From Candidatus Rokuibacteriota bacterium (GTDB lineage Bacteria; Methylomirabilota; Methylomirabilia; Rokubacteriales; CSP1-6): a stretch of DNA of 44,874 bases. Positions within the stretch are counted from its first letter, which is position 1; every line of letters starts with the position of its first letter. The notes under the pieces were generated by a model. That model had not been told where the DNA came from. It saw only the letters and a program-made list of their open reading frames with translations, and did not search any database. This document shows, one piece after another, positions 1 through 8,138 of the stretch. Where the stretch lies: assembly GCA_003220615.1 (NCBI GenBank), contig QHTB01000166.1:1-44874 (forward strand), written 5' to 3'. The position numbers and the translations under genes are program-made.

Positions 1-224
1 CCGTGATCGCGCTTCGTCTTGGCGTTCTCGTGATGGGCCCTGGCCTCTGCCAGGTACTTCTTGGATTCGTCGATAAGCGGCTTCGTGTCGGCGTTCGGCT
101 TCGCCTCCGCCTTCTTCAGCATGTCCTCGGCTTGCTTGATCACGACCGGACAGTTGAAGCCCCACGCCGCCCCGGTGAGCACGACGACCACGACCGTCAC
201 CATCACCGCAACGAGTTTCGTCAT
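1..224 (-). CDS. Small secreted helical protein (C-terminus outside window)
   Basis: The reading frame opens with ATG at 224 and runs off the left edge after 74 codons. The N-terminus (MTKLVAVMVTVVVVVLTG) is a typical signal peptide ending near AAWG. The mature part is lysine-, alanine- and glutamate-rich (QAEDMLKKAEAK, SKKYLAEARAHHENAK) and should be largely helical or coiled coil. I do not recognise a family. The gene begins 25 nt after the CCA end of tRNA-Pro on the same strand, so it could be read through from the amidase-rph-rdgB-tRNA unit. A periplasmic or cell-surface location follows from the signal peptide; function is unknown. Confidence 0.6.
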   Translation of the reverse strand, partial: MTKLVAVMVTVVVVVLTGAAWGFNCPVVIKQAEDMLKKAEAKPNADTKPLIDESKKYLAEARAHHENAKTKRDH

Positions 225-249
225 GCGTGGCCCGCTCCCTTCGATGCGC

Positions 250-326
250 TGGTCGGGGTGAGAGGATTTGAACCTCCGGCCCCCTGCTCCCAAAGCAGGT
301 GCGCTACCAGGCTGCGCCACACCCCG
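250..326 (-). tRNA. tRNA-Pro (anticodon UGG)
   Basis: Read on the minus strand this is a complete cloverleaf. The acceptor arms are CGGGGTG/CACCCCG, the anticodon stem is CCTGC/GCAGG with loop TTTGGGA (anticodon TGG), and the T loop is GGTTCAAATCC. The terminal CCA is encoded (250-252). Its 5' end lies 2 nt after the rdgB stop codon, so it is probably cut from the rph-rdgB transcript. RNase PH, encoded two genes upstream, belongs to the enzymes that trim tRNA 3' ends. Confidence 0.95.
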
Positions 327-328
327 AG

Positions 329-940
329 TCACACGTCCGGCTGCGCAGTATAGCATTCGCGCAACAACGGCCGGGCTGCGGCCACTGCGCGTCCTCGATG
401 GCCCACCGCTGCTTTCTCCGTATCCGACAACTCGGCGAAGCTGCGACCGAGCGGCGGGTAGAAGAAGAGCGGATCGTAGCCGAATCCTGCCGTTCCCCGC
501 GGCGCGTCGAGGATCACGCCCTCGACCGCACTCGCGACCACGTCTTCCCGTCCGCCAGGCTCCACCATTGCGATCACGCAGCGAAACCGGGCGGTACGCT
601 GTTCGGTGGGAACATCGCGAAGAGCATCGAGCAATCGCCCGCATCGGGCGCGGTCGTCGAGTCCGGGACCACCGAAGCGCGCGGAACGCACCCCGGGCAA
701 GCCGCCCAGGGCATCGACCTCGATCCCCGAGTCGTCCGCCAGGGCGAGCCACCCGCTGAGTCGGGCCGCCGCTCGCGCTTTCAGCAGGGCATTCCCTCGA
801 TACGTTTCCTCCGTTTCCTCCGGAAGCGACGCGCCGCGGATGTCGCTGAGCAGCCGGATGTCGAATGGTAGGTCGGAGAGGAGGGCGACGAGCTCGCGCG
901 CCTTGGCTCGATTGAGCGTGCCGATGACGAGCGGACGCTT
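329..940 (-). CDS. rdgB: RdgB/HAM1 non-canonical purine NTP pyrophosphatase, start codon missing
   Basis: This enzyme hydrolyses dITP, XTP and related abnormal nucleotides to monophosphates, keeping them out of DNA. The family's N-terminal substrate motif is present ([20 protein letters not shown]), as are the catalytic acidic motif (ALADDSGIEVDALGG), PGVRSARFGG and the C-terminal GYDPLFF region; about 203 residues is normal. The oddity is the start. Family homology begins at the AAG at 940, but no ATG, GTG or TTG exists in this frame between an upstream TGA inside rph and the TTG at 700, which lies beyond the active site. The rph stop codon TAA (941-939) overlaps the first rdgB codon in a +1-shifted frame. 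Either the two proteins are joined by a frameshift, the start is non-canonical, or there is a sequence error. The enzyme identity is secure; the start is not. Confidence 0.88.
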   Translation of the reverse strand, partial: KRPLVIGTLNRAKARELVALLSDLPFDIRLLSDIRGASLPEETEETYRGNALLKARAAARLSGWLALADDSGIEVDALGGLPGVRSARFGGPGLDDRARCGRLLDALRDVPTEQRTARFRCVIAMVEPGGREDVVASAVEGVILDAPRGTAGFGYDPLFFYPPLGRSFAELSDTEKAAVGHRGRAVAAARPLLRECYTAQPDV

Positions 941-1670
941 AGAGCCGGAAGAGGCGCTCGTCTCGCTTCTCGAGAGCCCGGCGTTGCAACGTCACCAGGC
1001 GACCAATACCAATGCCGGCGACCGCGAGCATCTCGTCGAGCCGCTCGCGCGGGAACGCCGCGCGCTCTGCCGTGCCCTGCACCTCGACGAATGAGCCGGC
1101 GCCAGTCATGACGACGTTCATGTCGACCTCGGCGGCCGAGTCTTCCGCATAGTTCAGGTCGAGCACGGCCTGGCCGTCGACGATACCGACGCTGATCGCC
1201 GCCACGCAATCGCGGATGGCAGCTGACACGTCGACGTTCGGCAGCTTGGCGAGGGCATCCGCCACGGCGACGAAGGATCCACTGATGGCGGCGGTACGCG
1301 TCCCACCGTCGGCCTGGATCACGTCACAGTCCACCCAGATCGTTCGCTCACTCATCTTGCTGCGATCGACGACAGCTCGCAGCGCGCGGCCGACGAGACG
1401 CTGGATCTCCTGCGACCGGCCGCTGGGGCCACGGTTCTCCCGTGGCGTGCGCGTATTCGTTGATCGGGGCAGCATCGCGTACTCGGCGGTCACCCATCCG
1501 AGGCCCTGGCCTTTGAGGAACGGCGGCACGCGATCCTCGACCGACGCGGTACAGATGACCTTGGTCGCGCCGAACTCGACGAGCACCGAGCCTTCGGGAT
1601 GCAGCAGGTAGTCCCGCGTGAGGAGCACGGGTCGAAGCTGATCCACAGCACGTCCGTCGGGTCGAGGCAT
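939..1670 (-). CDS. rph: Ribonuclease PH
   Basis: A phosphate-dependent 3'-5' exoribonuclease that trims tRNA 3' ends. The protein (243 aa) has the family opening ([15 protein letters not shown]), the [10 protein letters not shown] phosphate and RNA-binding segment, [19 protein letters not shown], and [18 protein letters not shown] near the active site; length is normal. I chose ATG 1670 because it matches the family start, although the frame stays open to 1784 inside the upstream gene. It begins 4 nt after the amidase stop and its own stop overlaps rdgB, so the three genes and tRNA-Pro form one unit. Some bacteria encode Rph and RdgB as one fused protein, which matters for the missing rdgB start. 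Confidence 0.95.
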   Translation of the reverse strand: MPRPDGRAVDQLRPVLLTRDYLLHPEGSVLVEFGATKVICTASVEDRVPPFLKGQGLGWVTAEYAMLPRSTNTRTPRENRGPSGRSQEIQRLVGRALRAVVDRSKMSERTIWVDCDVIQADGGTRTAAISGSFVAVADALAKLPNVDVSAAIRDCVAAISVGIVDGQAVLDLNYAEDSAAEVDMNVVMTGAGSFVEVQGTAERAAFPRERLDEMLAVAGIGIGRLVTLQRRALEKRDERLFRL

Positions 1671-1674
1671 AATG

Positions 1675-3093
1675 TCAGCGGGCGCGGTCGGCGGTCGTTC
1701 GCATCCGCTGGTCCCAGTACCGTTTGTACTCGGCGAGTCCGGCGAGAATTGCCCGCGCGATCTCATCGCGGTACCTGGACTCACGCATGCGGCGTTCCTC
1801 CCGAGGATTCGTCACGAAGCCGATCTCCACGAGAATCGCGGGCATGGCGGCGCCTCCCAGCACGTAGAAGCCCGCCTGCTTGACGCCGCGATTCGGAATC
1901 CGCAGCGACCGGGTCATCGAGTCCTGGACGATCTCGGCCAGCCGCGACGACTCGGCCTGAAATTCGGACTGGGCGAGGTCCCACAGGATCGCCTTGACGA
2001 TGTCGGCGCGCCCTCGGCCTCCCGCCGGATTCTCGAGCTGAACGACGCTGTTCTCGACGGCGGCGGCCTGGCGGGCACCCGAGTCGGTCGCTTCCGACGA
2101 AAGGAAGTAGGTCTCCACACCTGCCGAATCGATCTGCCGGTGGGCGTTGCCGTGGATGGAGACGAACAGGTCGGCCCGCTCGCGATTGGCGATGCTGGTC
2201 CGGTCGCGAAGCGTGACGAACGTATCATCGGATCTCGTCAGCAAGATCCGGACGCCAAGCTCCGCCTCCACGAGCTTTGCCACCCGGCGTGTCACGTCGA
2301 GAACCAGATCTTTCTCGGCGAGCCCGGTGGGGCCGGTCGCTCCCGGGTCGTGGCCGCCGTGGCCGGCGTCGAGCACGATCATGCGGAGCGGAGCCGCCCG
2401 CTCGGAACGTTCGCCGATCGCTTCGGTCACCGGACGGTGGAAATCGAGCACGAGTCGCGGCGGGTCCGTCAGCGCGCTCGTCCGCATCTCGCCAGGCGTG
2501 CCGTCGAAGGTCACACGAATGATGGCATCGGTCCCGGCCCGCTCGAGACGGACCTGGTCGATCAGGCCATCGCCGAGCGCCTCGGCTCGGGCGTCCCCGA
2601 CGAGCCCGACGAGACGAATCCGCGCCTCCTTTGGGCCGGTCAGCTCGACGCGATATGTGACGGGCCCCGACGTCTCCAGCACGACGCGCGTGAACGAAGG
2701 ATAGGAGCGCAAGCGGAGCTCATCGAGCGTCACTGACGTCGCCGCACGTGGAAGTGCAGAGGGTGACGGTGTGAGCCGGGGGAGTATCGCGGTGACGAAA
2801 CTCTCCGGCACGAGCCACACGCCCGTCTTGATCCGCACCGGGCCGTCCAGCAGCACCGGGCGACCATCGACGAGGATCTGGGCCCAATTCCGTGTGAACG
2901 TCACGACGTTGCGCGGCGTGCGGATGCTCGTGCGCGTCGCGTCGGTTCCGACGTCGAGCCGGGCACCCAGGATCTGGGCGATTCGCTCGAGCTCGACGTA
3001 GGCATGGCCTTCGTACTGCACCGTCGGCAGCCCAGCCAGCACGGGTGTCGTCGCGAGCACGATGAGGACGAGGCTGAGACGAGCCAGGCGCAT
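1675..3093 (-). CDS. N-acetylmuramoyl-L-alanine amidase with AMIN domain (AmiC type)
   Basis: A periplasmic zinc amidase that cuts the peptide from peptidoglycan, used in cell separation. The order in the protein (472 aa from ATG 3093) is a signal peptide ([20 protein letters not shown]), a copper-amine-oxidase-like N-terminal segment ([20 protein letters not shown]), an AMIN domain (about residues 125-220) that normally targets septal peptidoglycan, and an Amidase_3 domain. The zinc and catalytic motifs are [22 protein letters not shown] and [13 protein letters not shown] frame extension to 3114 is possible, but the signal peptide fits the later ATG. It is the first gene of the unit with rph, rdgB and tRNA-Pro. 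Confidence 0.93.
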   Translation of the reverse strand: MRLARLSLVLIVLATTPVLAGLPTVQYEGHAYVELERIAQILGARLDVGTDATRTSIRTPRNVVTFTRNWAQILVDGRPVLLDGPVRIKTGVWLVPESFVTAILPRLTPSPSALPRAATSVTLDELRLRSYPSFTRVVLETSGPVTYRVELTGPKEARIRLVGLVGDARAEALGDGLIDQVRLERAGTDAIIRVTFDGTPGEMRTSALTDPPRLVLDFHRPVTEAIGERSERAAPLRMIVLDAGHGGHDPGATGPTGLAEKDLVLDVTRRVAKLVEAELGVRILLTRSDDTFVTLRDRTSIANRERADLFVSIHGNAHRQIDSAGVETYFLSSEATDSGARQAAAVENSVVQLENPAGGRGRADIVKAILWDLAQSEFQAESSRLAEIVQDSMTRSLRIPNRGVKQAGFYVLGGAAMPAILVEIGFVTNPREERRMRESRYRDEIARAILAGLAEYKRYWDQRMRTTADRAR

Positions 3094-3186
3094 CGGTGGC
3101 GCCCATTCTAGCAATCGACCGCGGCGGGCAAAACGTTTAGCGGAACACGCGAGCCGCGTCAGCGGGGCGGGATCGTCGACCGAGCT

Positions 3187-3381
3187 CTACGTGACTCCGG
3201 AGCACGCCGTGAGGTGTGCGGTGAGTTCACCGGATGTCTGAACAAGAGCGCATCGGGGGCAGAACTCATAGCTGTGATCTGGGATTTCGAGACCCGCGAC
3301 GTGCTCACCGAACGAATCGTCCATAGCAGGGAGACGCTCGGCCTGTACTTCCGCAATCAACGTTGCCATCAGAGCGAACAA
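3187..3381 (-). CDS. Small CPRC/HxxxC zinc-finger-like protein
   Basis: An unrecognised ORF of 64 codons (TTG at 3381, or ATG at 3369). The C-terminal half carries FCPRCALVQTSGELTAHLTA followed by Cys: a CPRC pair, 11 residues, then HxxxC, which would form a single zinc site. The same layout occurs in the small protein at 37798-38058, which raises the chance that both are genuine. The surrounding 3094-3457 stretch is visibly more AT-rich than its neighbours and holds nothing else I can identify. It lies between the amidase and tmRNA, a common integration site. It may be a recent arrival or a non-coding ORF. Confidence 0.4.
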   Translation of the reverse strand: MFALMATLIAEVQAERLPAMDDSFGEHVAGLEIPDHSYEFCPRCALVQTSGELTAHLTACSGVT

Positions 3382-3457
3382 TACTATTGCCGATCGGGAA
3401 AGTCAATATGCGCCTTGGTAACAATTCTGACAAACAAATTCACGCATTTACAGTAAA

Positions 3458-3814
3458 TGGTGGAGGCGGTGGGAATTGAACCCACGTCCGGAAACCCTCA
3501 GCCGCAGGCGTCTACGTCGATAGCCGGTTTATCTTCCTGCTCTCTCGTCCCCTGAGTCTCCAGCCGGCAGGAGGTCCACGGGACCAGCCTCATTTATCTC
3601 GCCCCTCCCCTGAGGCCAGGTTCGGAGCCAGCCTTCAGAATATGACGCCGGTTCCCACGCCCTGAAGGCGCGACGTGGCCGACGCTGGCGGATGTTAGGC
3701 CGCCAGAGCTAGCTGTGTGTTGGCAGCTATACCGTTCTCTCTTTTTAACGAGGGGAGAGAAACCTCGAGACGCAGCCTGGACCTCACTGATCCCCGTCGA
3801 AACCTGTCGCCCCC
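3458..3814 (-). ncRNA. ssrA: tmRNA (ssrA)
   Basis: On the minus strand the RNA starts GGGGGCGACAGGTTTCGACG and ends with a T arm (GGTTCAATTCCCACC), acceptor strand CGCCTCC and encoded ACCA. The 7-bp acceptor pairs with the 5' end with one G-U. The tag reading frame ends ANTQLALAA followed by TAA, with a GCC resume codon inferred by alignment to the E. coli layout (TAGC-like sequence just before). The remainder fits the pseudoknot-rich body of a one-piece tmRNA of 357 nt. It rescues stalled ribosomes with SmpB, whose gene lies immediately upstream on the same strand. The exact resume codon is inferred. Confidence 0.95.
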
Positions 3815-3850
3815 TTCACTGTGATGTACTGAGCCAGTTTACCATCGCCG

Positions 3851-4330
3851 TCACCACTGGCCGCGCCGGGCGCCGCGGGCCGCACGGTCCATCTCCCGTC
3901 GGACCTCACGCTCGCGCAACGTCGAACGCTTGTCGTGGAGTTTCTTACCGCGGGCCAGCCCGATCTCGAGCTTGGCTCGACCCTGCTTGAAGTAGATCCG
4001 CAGCGGAATCAGGGTCAGGCCGCGCTCGGCAACCTTGCCGGTGAGCCGGCTGATCTCGCGCCGGTGGAGCAACAGTTTGCGATCACGCTCGGGATCGTGG
4101 TTGGCATCGGTGCCATGGCTATAGGGGCTGATGTGGCAGCCGAGCAGCCAGACCTCGTCGTTTCGCACCGTCGCGTACGCGTCCTTGAAATTGACCAGGC
4201 CGGTGCGAAGCGCCTTGACCTCGGTCCCCCGCAACACGAGTCCCGCCTCGACCGTCTCGAGGATCTCGTACTCGTGCCGTGCACGCCGGTTGCTCGCGAC
4301 GATGCGATCGCCGTCCCCTTGACTGCTCAT
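3851..4330 (-). CDS. smpB: SmpB, tmRNA-binding protein
   Basis: SmpB binds the tRNA-like part of tmRNA and brings it to stalled ribosomes. The 159-residue protein has the family features: NRRARHEYEILETVEAGLVL, GTEVKALRTGLVNFKDAY, the HisGly region ISPYSHG, and a basic tail (GKKLHDKRSTLREREVRREM) that enters the empty mRNA channel. The gene ends 36 nt before the 5' end of tmRNA on the same strand, so both halves of the trans-translation machine are side by side. The start ATG at 4330 lies inside the divergent promoter region of tRNA-Leu. Confidence 0.97.
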   Translation of the reverse strand: MSSQGDGDRIVASNRRARHEYEILETVEAGLVLRGTEVKALRTGLVNFKDAYATVRNDEVWLLGCHISPYSHGTDANHDPERDRKLLLHRREISRLTGKVAERGLTLIPLRIYFKQGRAKLEIGLARGKKLHDKRSTLREREVRREMDRAARGARRGQW

Positions 4331-4346
4331 CGGTGGTCGGTATTAT
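4319..4346 (+). promoter_or_regulatory. Sigma70-type promoter of tRNA-Leu
   Basis: TTGACT (4319-4324) and TATTAT (4341-4346) are separated by 16 nt. Initiation would fall near 4353, about 9 nt before the tRNA. The -35 box overlaps the first codons of the divergent smpB gene. Confidence 0.7.
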
Positions 4347-4361
4347 GAACGCGCCGCTCGG

Positions 4362-4448
4362 GCCGAAGTGGCGGAATTGGCAGACGCGCATGATTCAGGG
4401 TCATGTGCCCGCAAGGGTGTGGGGGTTCGAGTCCCCCCTTCGGCACCA
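4362..4448 (+). tRNA. tRNA-Leu (anticodon CAG)
   Basis: A class II tRNA of 87 nt. Acceptor arms are GCCGAAG/CTTCGGC, the anticodon stem is CATGA/TCATG with loop TTCAGGG (anticodon CAG), there is a variable arm (GCCCGCAAGGGTGT), the T arm is GGGGGTTCGAGTCCCCC and CCA is encoded. It is transcribed rightwards, convergent with the oxidoreductase gene that ends at 4457. Confidence 0.95.
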
Positions 4449-4456
4449 GTGATCAC

Positions 4457-5443
4457 CTAGCGGATCTCGTCGATCGTGACGGCGCGGCCGAGCCGCGCCG
4501 CGCGCTCCGCTGCCTCGACAACCTCCACCGCTCGGACGCCGTCGGCCACGGTCACGGGCACCGGCGCCTTCCCAGCGCAGGCATCGATGAATGCCGACAG
4601 CTCCAGCCGCAACGGCTCGTCAGTGGTCGTGGTCAGGGTCTCTTTGCCGAGATCTACGGCTTCCCAGGCGCCGGCTCGCTGGCGGAACTCGCCCTCGTAA
4701 AGCGCCACGGCGCCGCTGCCGAAATCGGCCACCAGGCTGCCCCGCTCGCCCACGATCACGCATTCACGCCAGCTGCCAGGCACGAAGTAGTTCGCCTCGA
4801 TGAGCGCCGGGACGTTGCCGTACTCCACCATTGTCACCGACATGTCGTCGAGGCCACGGCCGAGGTAATCGCGCTGTACGGCGCTCACGCGGGTCGCCGG
4901 GTGATCGAACAGGTACGCGAACAGATCGAAGTAATGGATGGCGTCAGTATGCGTCACACCAACGTCGGTGCGTGGGCGCTTGAATCCGGCGAACCGGCCG
5001 GTGGCGAACCGTCGACGACCCAGGCGGCCAGCCATGAGCGCAGTCCGGATGGCCGCCGTGACCGGATGGAAACGAAAGATGTGTCCGACCTGGAGCACGC
5101 GCCCAGTTGCCTGCGCGACCGTGGCCAGTCGGCGACCGTCGGCGGCTGACACGGTGAGAGGCTTCTCGACGAAGCAGGGGCGCCCTGCACGCAAGCACGT
5201 CTCGGCGATCGCGAGATGGCTGTCGGCCGGCGTGACGATGTCCACCGCGTCGACGCGATCGAGAACGGAGTGGTAATCATCGACGGCCCGTGCGGCTCCG
5301 ACTCCGTGCTGTACGGCCCACGCCCGTCGACTGGCCGAAACGTCGGCCACCCACACGGTGGCGCCAAGCTCGCGGAGCACGCGAAGGTGCTTTTCGCCCC
5401 AACGGCCCAGCCCGACGAGGAGAACGTTCGGCGACTCAGTCAC
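4457..5443 (-). CDS. Gfo/Idh/MocA-family oxidoreductase
   Basis: An NAD(P)-dependent sugar or cyclitol dehydrogenase of 328 aa; the substrate cannot be read from sequence. The N-terminal Rossmann fold has LLVGLGRWGEKHLRVLRELG (GxGxxG), and the catalytic EKP motif is CFVEKPLTVSAADG. VGHIFRFHP and THTDAIHYFDLFAYLFD supply the usual substrate-pocket His/Asp positions. I chose GTG 5443, 29 nt after the ubiX stop, because the family begins there; the frame stays open far upstream but that stretch is antisense-frame noise over ubiX. It is the last gene of the DUF507-DUF507-ubiX string and probably co-transcribed. Confidence 0.85.
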   Translation of the reverse strand: MTESPNVLLVGLGRWGEKHLRVLRELGATVWVADVSASRRAWAVQHGVGAARAVDDYHSVLDRVDAVDIVTPADSHLAIAETCLRAGRPCFVEKPLTVSAADGRRLATVAQATGRVLQVGHIFRFHPVTAAIRTALMAGRLGRRRFATGRFAGFKRPRTDVGVTHTDAIHYFDLFAYLFDHPATRVSAVQRDYLGRGLDDMSVTMVEYGNVPALIEANYFVPGSWRECVIVGERGSLVADFGSGAVALYEGEFRQRAGAWEAVDLGKETLTTTTDEPLRLELSAFIDACAGKAPVPVTVADGVRAVEVVEAAERAARLGRAVTIDEIR

Positions 5444-5472
5444 AGACGAGGGCGGACCGGGATGACCCCGGA

Positions 5473-6069
5473 TCAACCACCGAGCGGGCCGGTGGGAACC
5501 CTGGGATGTGTCCCCTTCCACTCGGCGACGAGCGTCTGGGGGAGATTCAGGCGATCCAGAACCCGCGCCACCGTGTGATTGACGATGTCGTCGAGTTCCT
5601 TGGGACGGTTGTAGAAGGCCGGCATCGGCGGCAACACGACGGCGCCCATTTCCGCGAGTGCCAGCATCATCTTGAGGTGGCCGACGTGCAGCGGGGTCTC
5701 GCGCACGAGCATGATCAGCGAGCGACCTTCCTTCAGGGTCACGTCGGCCGCTCGCGCGATGAGGTTTTCCGAGTGGCAGGCCGCGACCGCCGCGGCCGTC
5801 TTCACGGAGCACGGCGCGATGATCATGCCCGCGGTGCGGAACGACCCCGACGCGATGGCCGCGCCGATGTCGGTGATGTCGTACCGGTGGTCGGCCAGCG
5901 CCTCGACGTCGGCGACCGACCAATCCGTCTCTTCGACGATCGTGCGCTTTCCGGGGCGTGAGATGACCACATGCGTCTCGACTTCTCGATAGCCGCGGAG
6001 GACTTCGAGGAGACGGATACCGAAGACGGAGCCGGTGGCGCCCGTGATGGCGACGACGAGACGTGTCAC
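5473..6069 (-). CDS. ubiX: UbiX-type flavin prenyltransferase
   Basis: UbiX joins a dimethylallyl group to FMN to make prenyl-FMN, the cofactor of UbiD-type decarboxylases. Motifs seen are VVAITGATGSVFGIRLLE (nucleotide-binding loop), MIIAPCSVKTAAAVA, and the C-terminal signature PPMPAFYNRPKELDDIVN. The protein is 198 aa from GTG 6069, a normal length; this GTG overlaps the stop of the upstream DUF507 gene (GTGA), indicating translational coupling. No ubiD partner lies in the window, so the pathway (quinone synthesis or aromatic acid metabolism) stays open. Confidence 0.92.
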   Translation of the reverse strand: MTRLVVAITGATGSVFGIRLLEVLRGYREVETHVVISRPGKRTIVEETDWSVADVEALADHRYDITDIGAAIASGSFRTAGMIIAPCSVKTAAAVAACHSENLIARAADVTLKEGRSLIMLVRETPLHVGHLKMMLALAEMGAVVLPPMPAFYNRPKELDDIVNHTVARVLDRLNLPQTLVAEWKGTHPRVPTGPLGG

Positions 6070-6341
6070 AGCCGAAACCGGCGTCGCCGGACTTCTTCCC
6101 GCGTCTTCTGGTAGAGAACGTCCCACTGCGGGCTGCCCTCGGGCGCCGGGCGCGCGTACGAGGACAAGATCTTTCGCACCTCGCCGTCGATCGACTCCTC
6201 CAGCTTCGTCTCGTCGCTGAGGACACGAACGATCTCGACGCGAAGATCGTCGGGAGCCTTGATCGTCACACCCGGCGTGGTCCCCAACCCTTTCATGATG
6301 AGATCGGCGAGGTAGAAGACACGGTCGCGACTCATGCGCAT
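6066..6341 (-). CDS. DUF507 family protein (copy 2)
   Basis: A 91-residue protein resembling DUF507 (a family of unknown function, about 90 residues). It begins MRMSRDRVFYLADLIMKGL, has a charged middle (VLSDETKLEESIDGEVRKIL) and ends in basic residues (REEVRRRRFRL). The likely start (ATG 6341) shares one base with the stop of the upstream DUF507 gene; an ATG six nucleotides downstream is also possible. It aligns loosely with the upstream copy, so the two are tandem paralogues that may form a heteromer. No enzymatic motif is visible. Confidence 0.75.
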   Translation of the reverse strand: MRMSRDRVFYLADLIMKGLGTTPGVTIKAPDDLRVEIVRVLSDETKLEESIDGEVRKILSSYARPAPEGSPQWDVLYQKTREEVRRRRFRL

Positions 6342-6619
6342 CAGAGGATGAATCCCCGGTCGCGGGCCAGCTTCTCCTTCACCTTCGGGAAGAGCTGACG
6401 GTAGTCGGCTGCCGAGTCTTTGATGGCCTTGGCGTGCTCGAGCAGGATCTGCCGGGCGTCGGCTTCCAGGCGCTCCTCGGCCTGGAGATTGTCGAGGAGG
6501 ACGTGGCGGATCGCCGCCCGTGCAGTCGGCTCGTCCTTGACGTCGACGACCTTCCGAGTGATGAGCCGCTTCAGCACCGCGTCTGCCATCCGCTCGGCGA
6601 CCTCGTCGCGTCTGAACAT
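6341..6619 (-). CDS. DUF507 family protein (copy 1)
   Basis: A 92-residue protein (MFRRDEVAERMADAVLKRL, then LQAEERLEADARQILLEHA, ending KEKLARDRGFIL). The pattern of a short basic N-terminus, amphipathic helices and an 'E-x-R-L-E-x-D-A-R-x-I-L' block matches the neighbouring gene (KLEESIDGEVRKIL), so both belong to the same family. Unknown function. It is first in the string DUF507-DUF507-ubiX-oxidoreductase, all with overlaps or short gaps, and starts 34 nt after the end of the histidine kinase gene on the same strand. Confidence 0.75.
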   Translation of the reverse strand: MFRRDEVAERMADAVLKRLITRKVVDVKDEPTARAAIRHVLLDNLQAEERLEADARQILLEHAKAIKDSAADYRQLFPKVKEKLARDRGFIL

Positions 6620-6653
6620 GCTCGATAAGACTACACGCCGCCGAGGAAAAGTG

Positions 6654-8138
6654 TCAAGGAACCGCGGGTAATTGCAGCGTTACGCGCGTTCCGATCCCGA
6701 CGGTGCTTTCGATCGAAACGCCGCCATGGTGGGCCTCGACGAGCGCCTTCACCATGGCGAGCCCAAGCCCGCTGCCTGGCGCACGGCCCACGGCTTCCGG
6801 TGCGCGGAAATACGGCTCGAACACTCGTGGCAACGCGTCCGGCGCGATGCCGCGTCCGGCGTCTTCCACGGAGATCACGACCTTGCCGGACGCCGCACGG
6901 GCCCGCATCGTCACCGCGCTGTGGGCGGGAGAATATTTCAGCGCGTTCGACAGCAGGTTCATGAGGATGCGCTCGAGCGCGTGAGGATCGGCCCGCACGC
7001 CCGTCACTTCGGGCCCGCAGTCGATGATCACTCGGGTCGCCCGCTGAGGCCCTCCGAGCAGCTCGACCGCTGCGGTGAGCGCGGGGCCGACGGCAACGTC
7101 GGCCAACCGCACCGGCGGCGCTTCCCCGCGCTCGAGACGGGAAAGGTCGAGAAAGTCGTCGATGATTGCCGCCAGGCGGCGAGTCTGGCGGCGCATGATC
7201 TCGGCCTGTCGTCGCACCTCGTCGGAGCTGAACGTGCGGGTGGCCAGCAACTCGCTGTAGCCCACCAGCGCGGTGAGCGGCGTACGGAGCTCGTGAGAGG
7301 CCATGGCGACGAACGCCGACTTGGCTCGGTCCAAGGTCGCGAGGCGATCGGTCGCCGCGCGCACCTTTTCGGCCAGCTCGTCGGCGAAGCGCCGCTGCCG
7401 CGCCGCGAGGCGGGCATTCTCGAGCGCGGCGCCGATGTGTAACGCGAGTCCGACCAGGGCGCGACGCTCGGCAGCGGTCAACTCACCCAAGCGCTCGACG
7501 GTTAGAACTCCGACCGTTTCCCCGCGAACAGACAGCGGCGTGGAGAGCCGGCGACGCGGCCGAGTCTCATGACCGGTGTCCGGGACGAAGACCGCGCCGG
7601 CCGTGACGATGGCGCACCCGGCTGCGCTGTCTCCCGCCGGCGCGTCAGCACCTGCCACGATCCACCGGTCGCCGTCGCGAACCGCCAGCGTCACAGTGGC
7701 TGCAAGACGGTCGCCGAGCAAGCGACACAGCGCCTCGAGGAGCTCCGGAAGCGGCCGTTCATCGCCGAGCGCTTCTTGAATGGCGAGTATCGTCGCGTAC
7801 CGCTCGCTCTGACGACGCGCCTCCGTCACGCGCGACCCGAGCAGCGGTCCCAGGATCAACAGCACGGCCGTGCTCACGAGCTCGTCCACGGCTCCCGCGC
7901 CGAGCCCGACCGCCTCGACTCGGACGAAGAGCGTTGGCGCCTGGGCCATGAGCGAAGCGAGCGCGGTGACAGTCCCACCGATCAGGCCGAGCGTGAGGGC
8001 ACCGACCACGACGGGTAAGGCATACGCATGGCGCCAAGGCGAGGCGGCCTGTGCGGTGGCGTCCGCTGCGAGCCCGGCGATCGCGATGACGCACGCCCCG
8101 AGCACGAGCAGCCCGGTCGTTTGTCGGCGCCCGATCAC
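6654..8138 (-). CDS. Membrane histidine kinase with GAF domain
   Basis: A sensor kinase of 494 aa. N-terminal hydrophobic stretches (TTGLLVLGACVIAIAGLAAD, YALPVVVGALTLGLIGG, VSTAVLLILGPLLG) form about three to four membrane helices. They are followed by a GAF-like domain (LAVRDGDRWIVAGADAP to RLGELTAAERRALVGLALHI), a short coiled coil, the DHp helix with phospho-His in ASHELRTPLTALVGYSELL, and the ATPase domain (NLLSNALKYSP, VEDAGRGIAPDALPRVFEPY, GSGLGLAMVKALV). I chose GTG 8138, which overlaps the upstream stop (GTGA). It is last in a four-gene operon with a REC protein, an HD-GYP protein and a CPBP-like protein; the REC protein is the obvious partner (inference). Confidence 0.9.
   Translation of the reverse strand: MIGRRQTTGLLVLGACVIAIAGLAADATAQAASPWRHAYALPVVVGALTLGLIGGTVTALASLMAQAPTLFVRVEAVGLGAGAVDELVSTAVLLILGPLLGSRVTEARRQSERYATILAIQEALGDERPLPELLEALCRLLGDRLAATVTLAVRDGDRWIVAGADAPAGDSAAGCAIVTAGAVFVPDTGHETRPRRRLSTPLSVRGETVGVLTVERLGELTAAERRALVGLALHIGAALENARLAARQRRFADELAEKVRAATDRLATLDRAKSAFVAMASHELRTPLTALVGYSELLATRTFSSDEVRRQAEIMRRQTRRLAAIIDDFLDLSRLERGEAPPVRLADVAVGPALTAAVELLGGPQRATRVIIDCGPEVTGVRADPHALERILMNLLSNALKYSPAHSAVTMRARAASGKVVISVEDAGRGIAPDALPRVFEPYFRAPEAVGRAPGSGLGLAMVKALVEAHHGGVSIESTVGIGTRVTLQLPAVP

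Noticed and set aside
5444..6226. Upstream extension of the oxidoreductase frame
   Set aside because: It overlaps ubiX in another frame, and the family N-terminus starts at GTG 5443.
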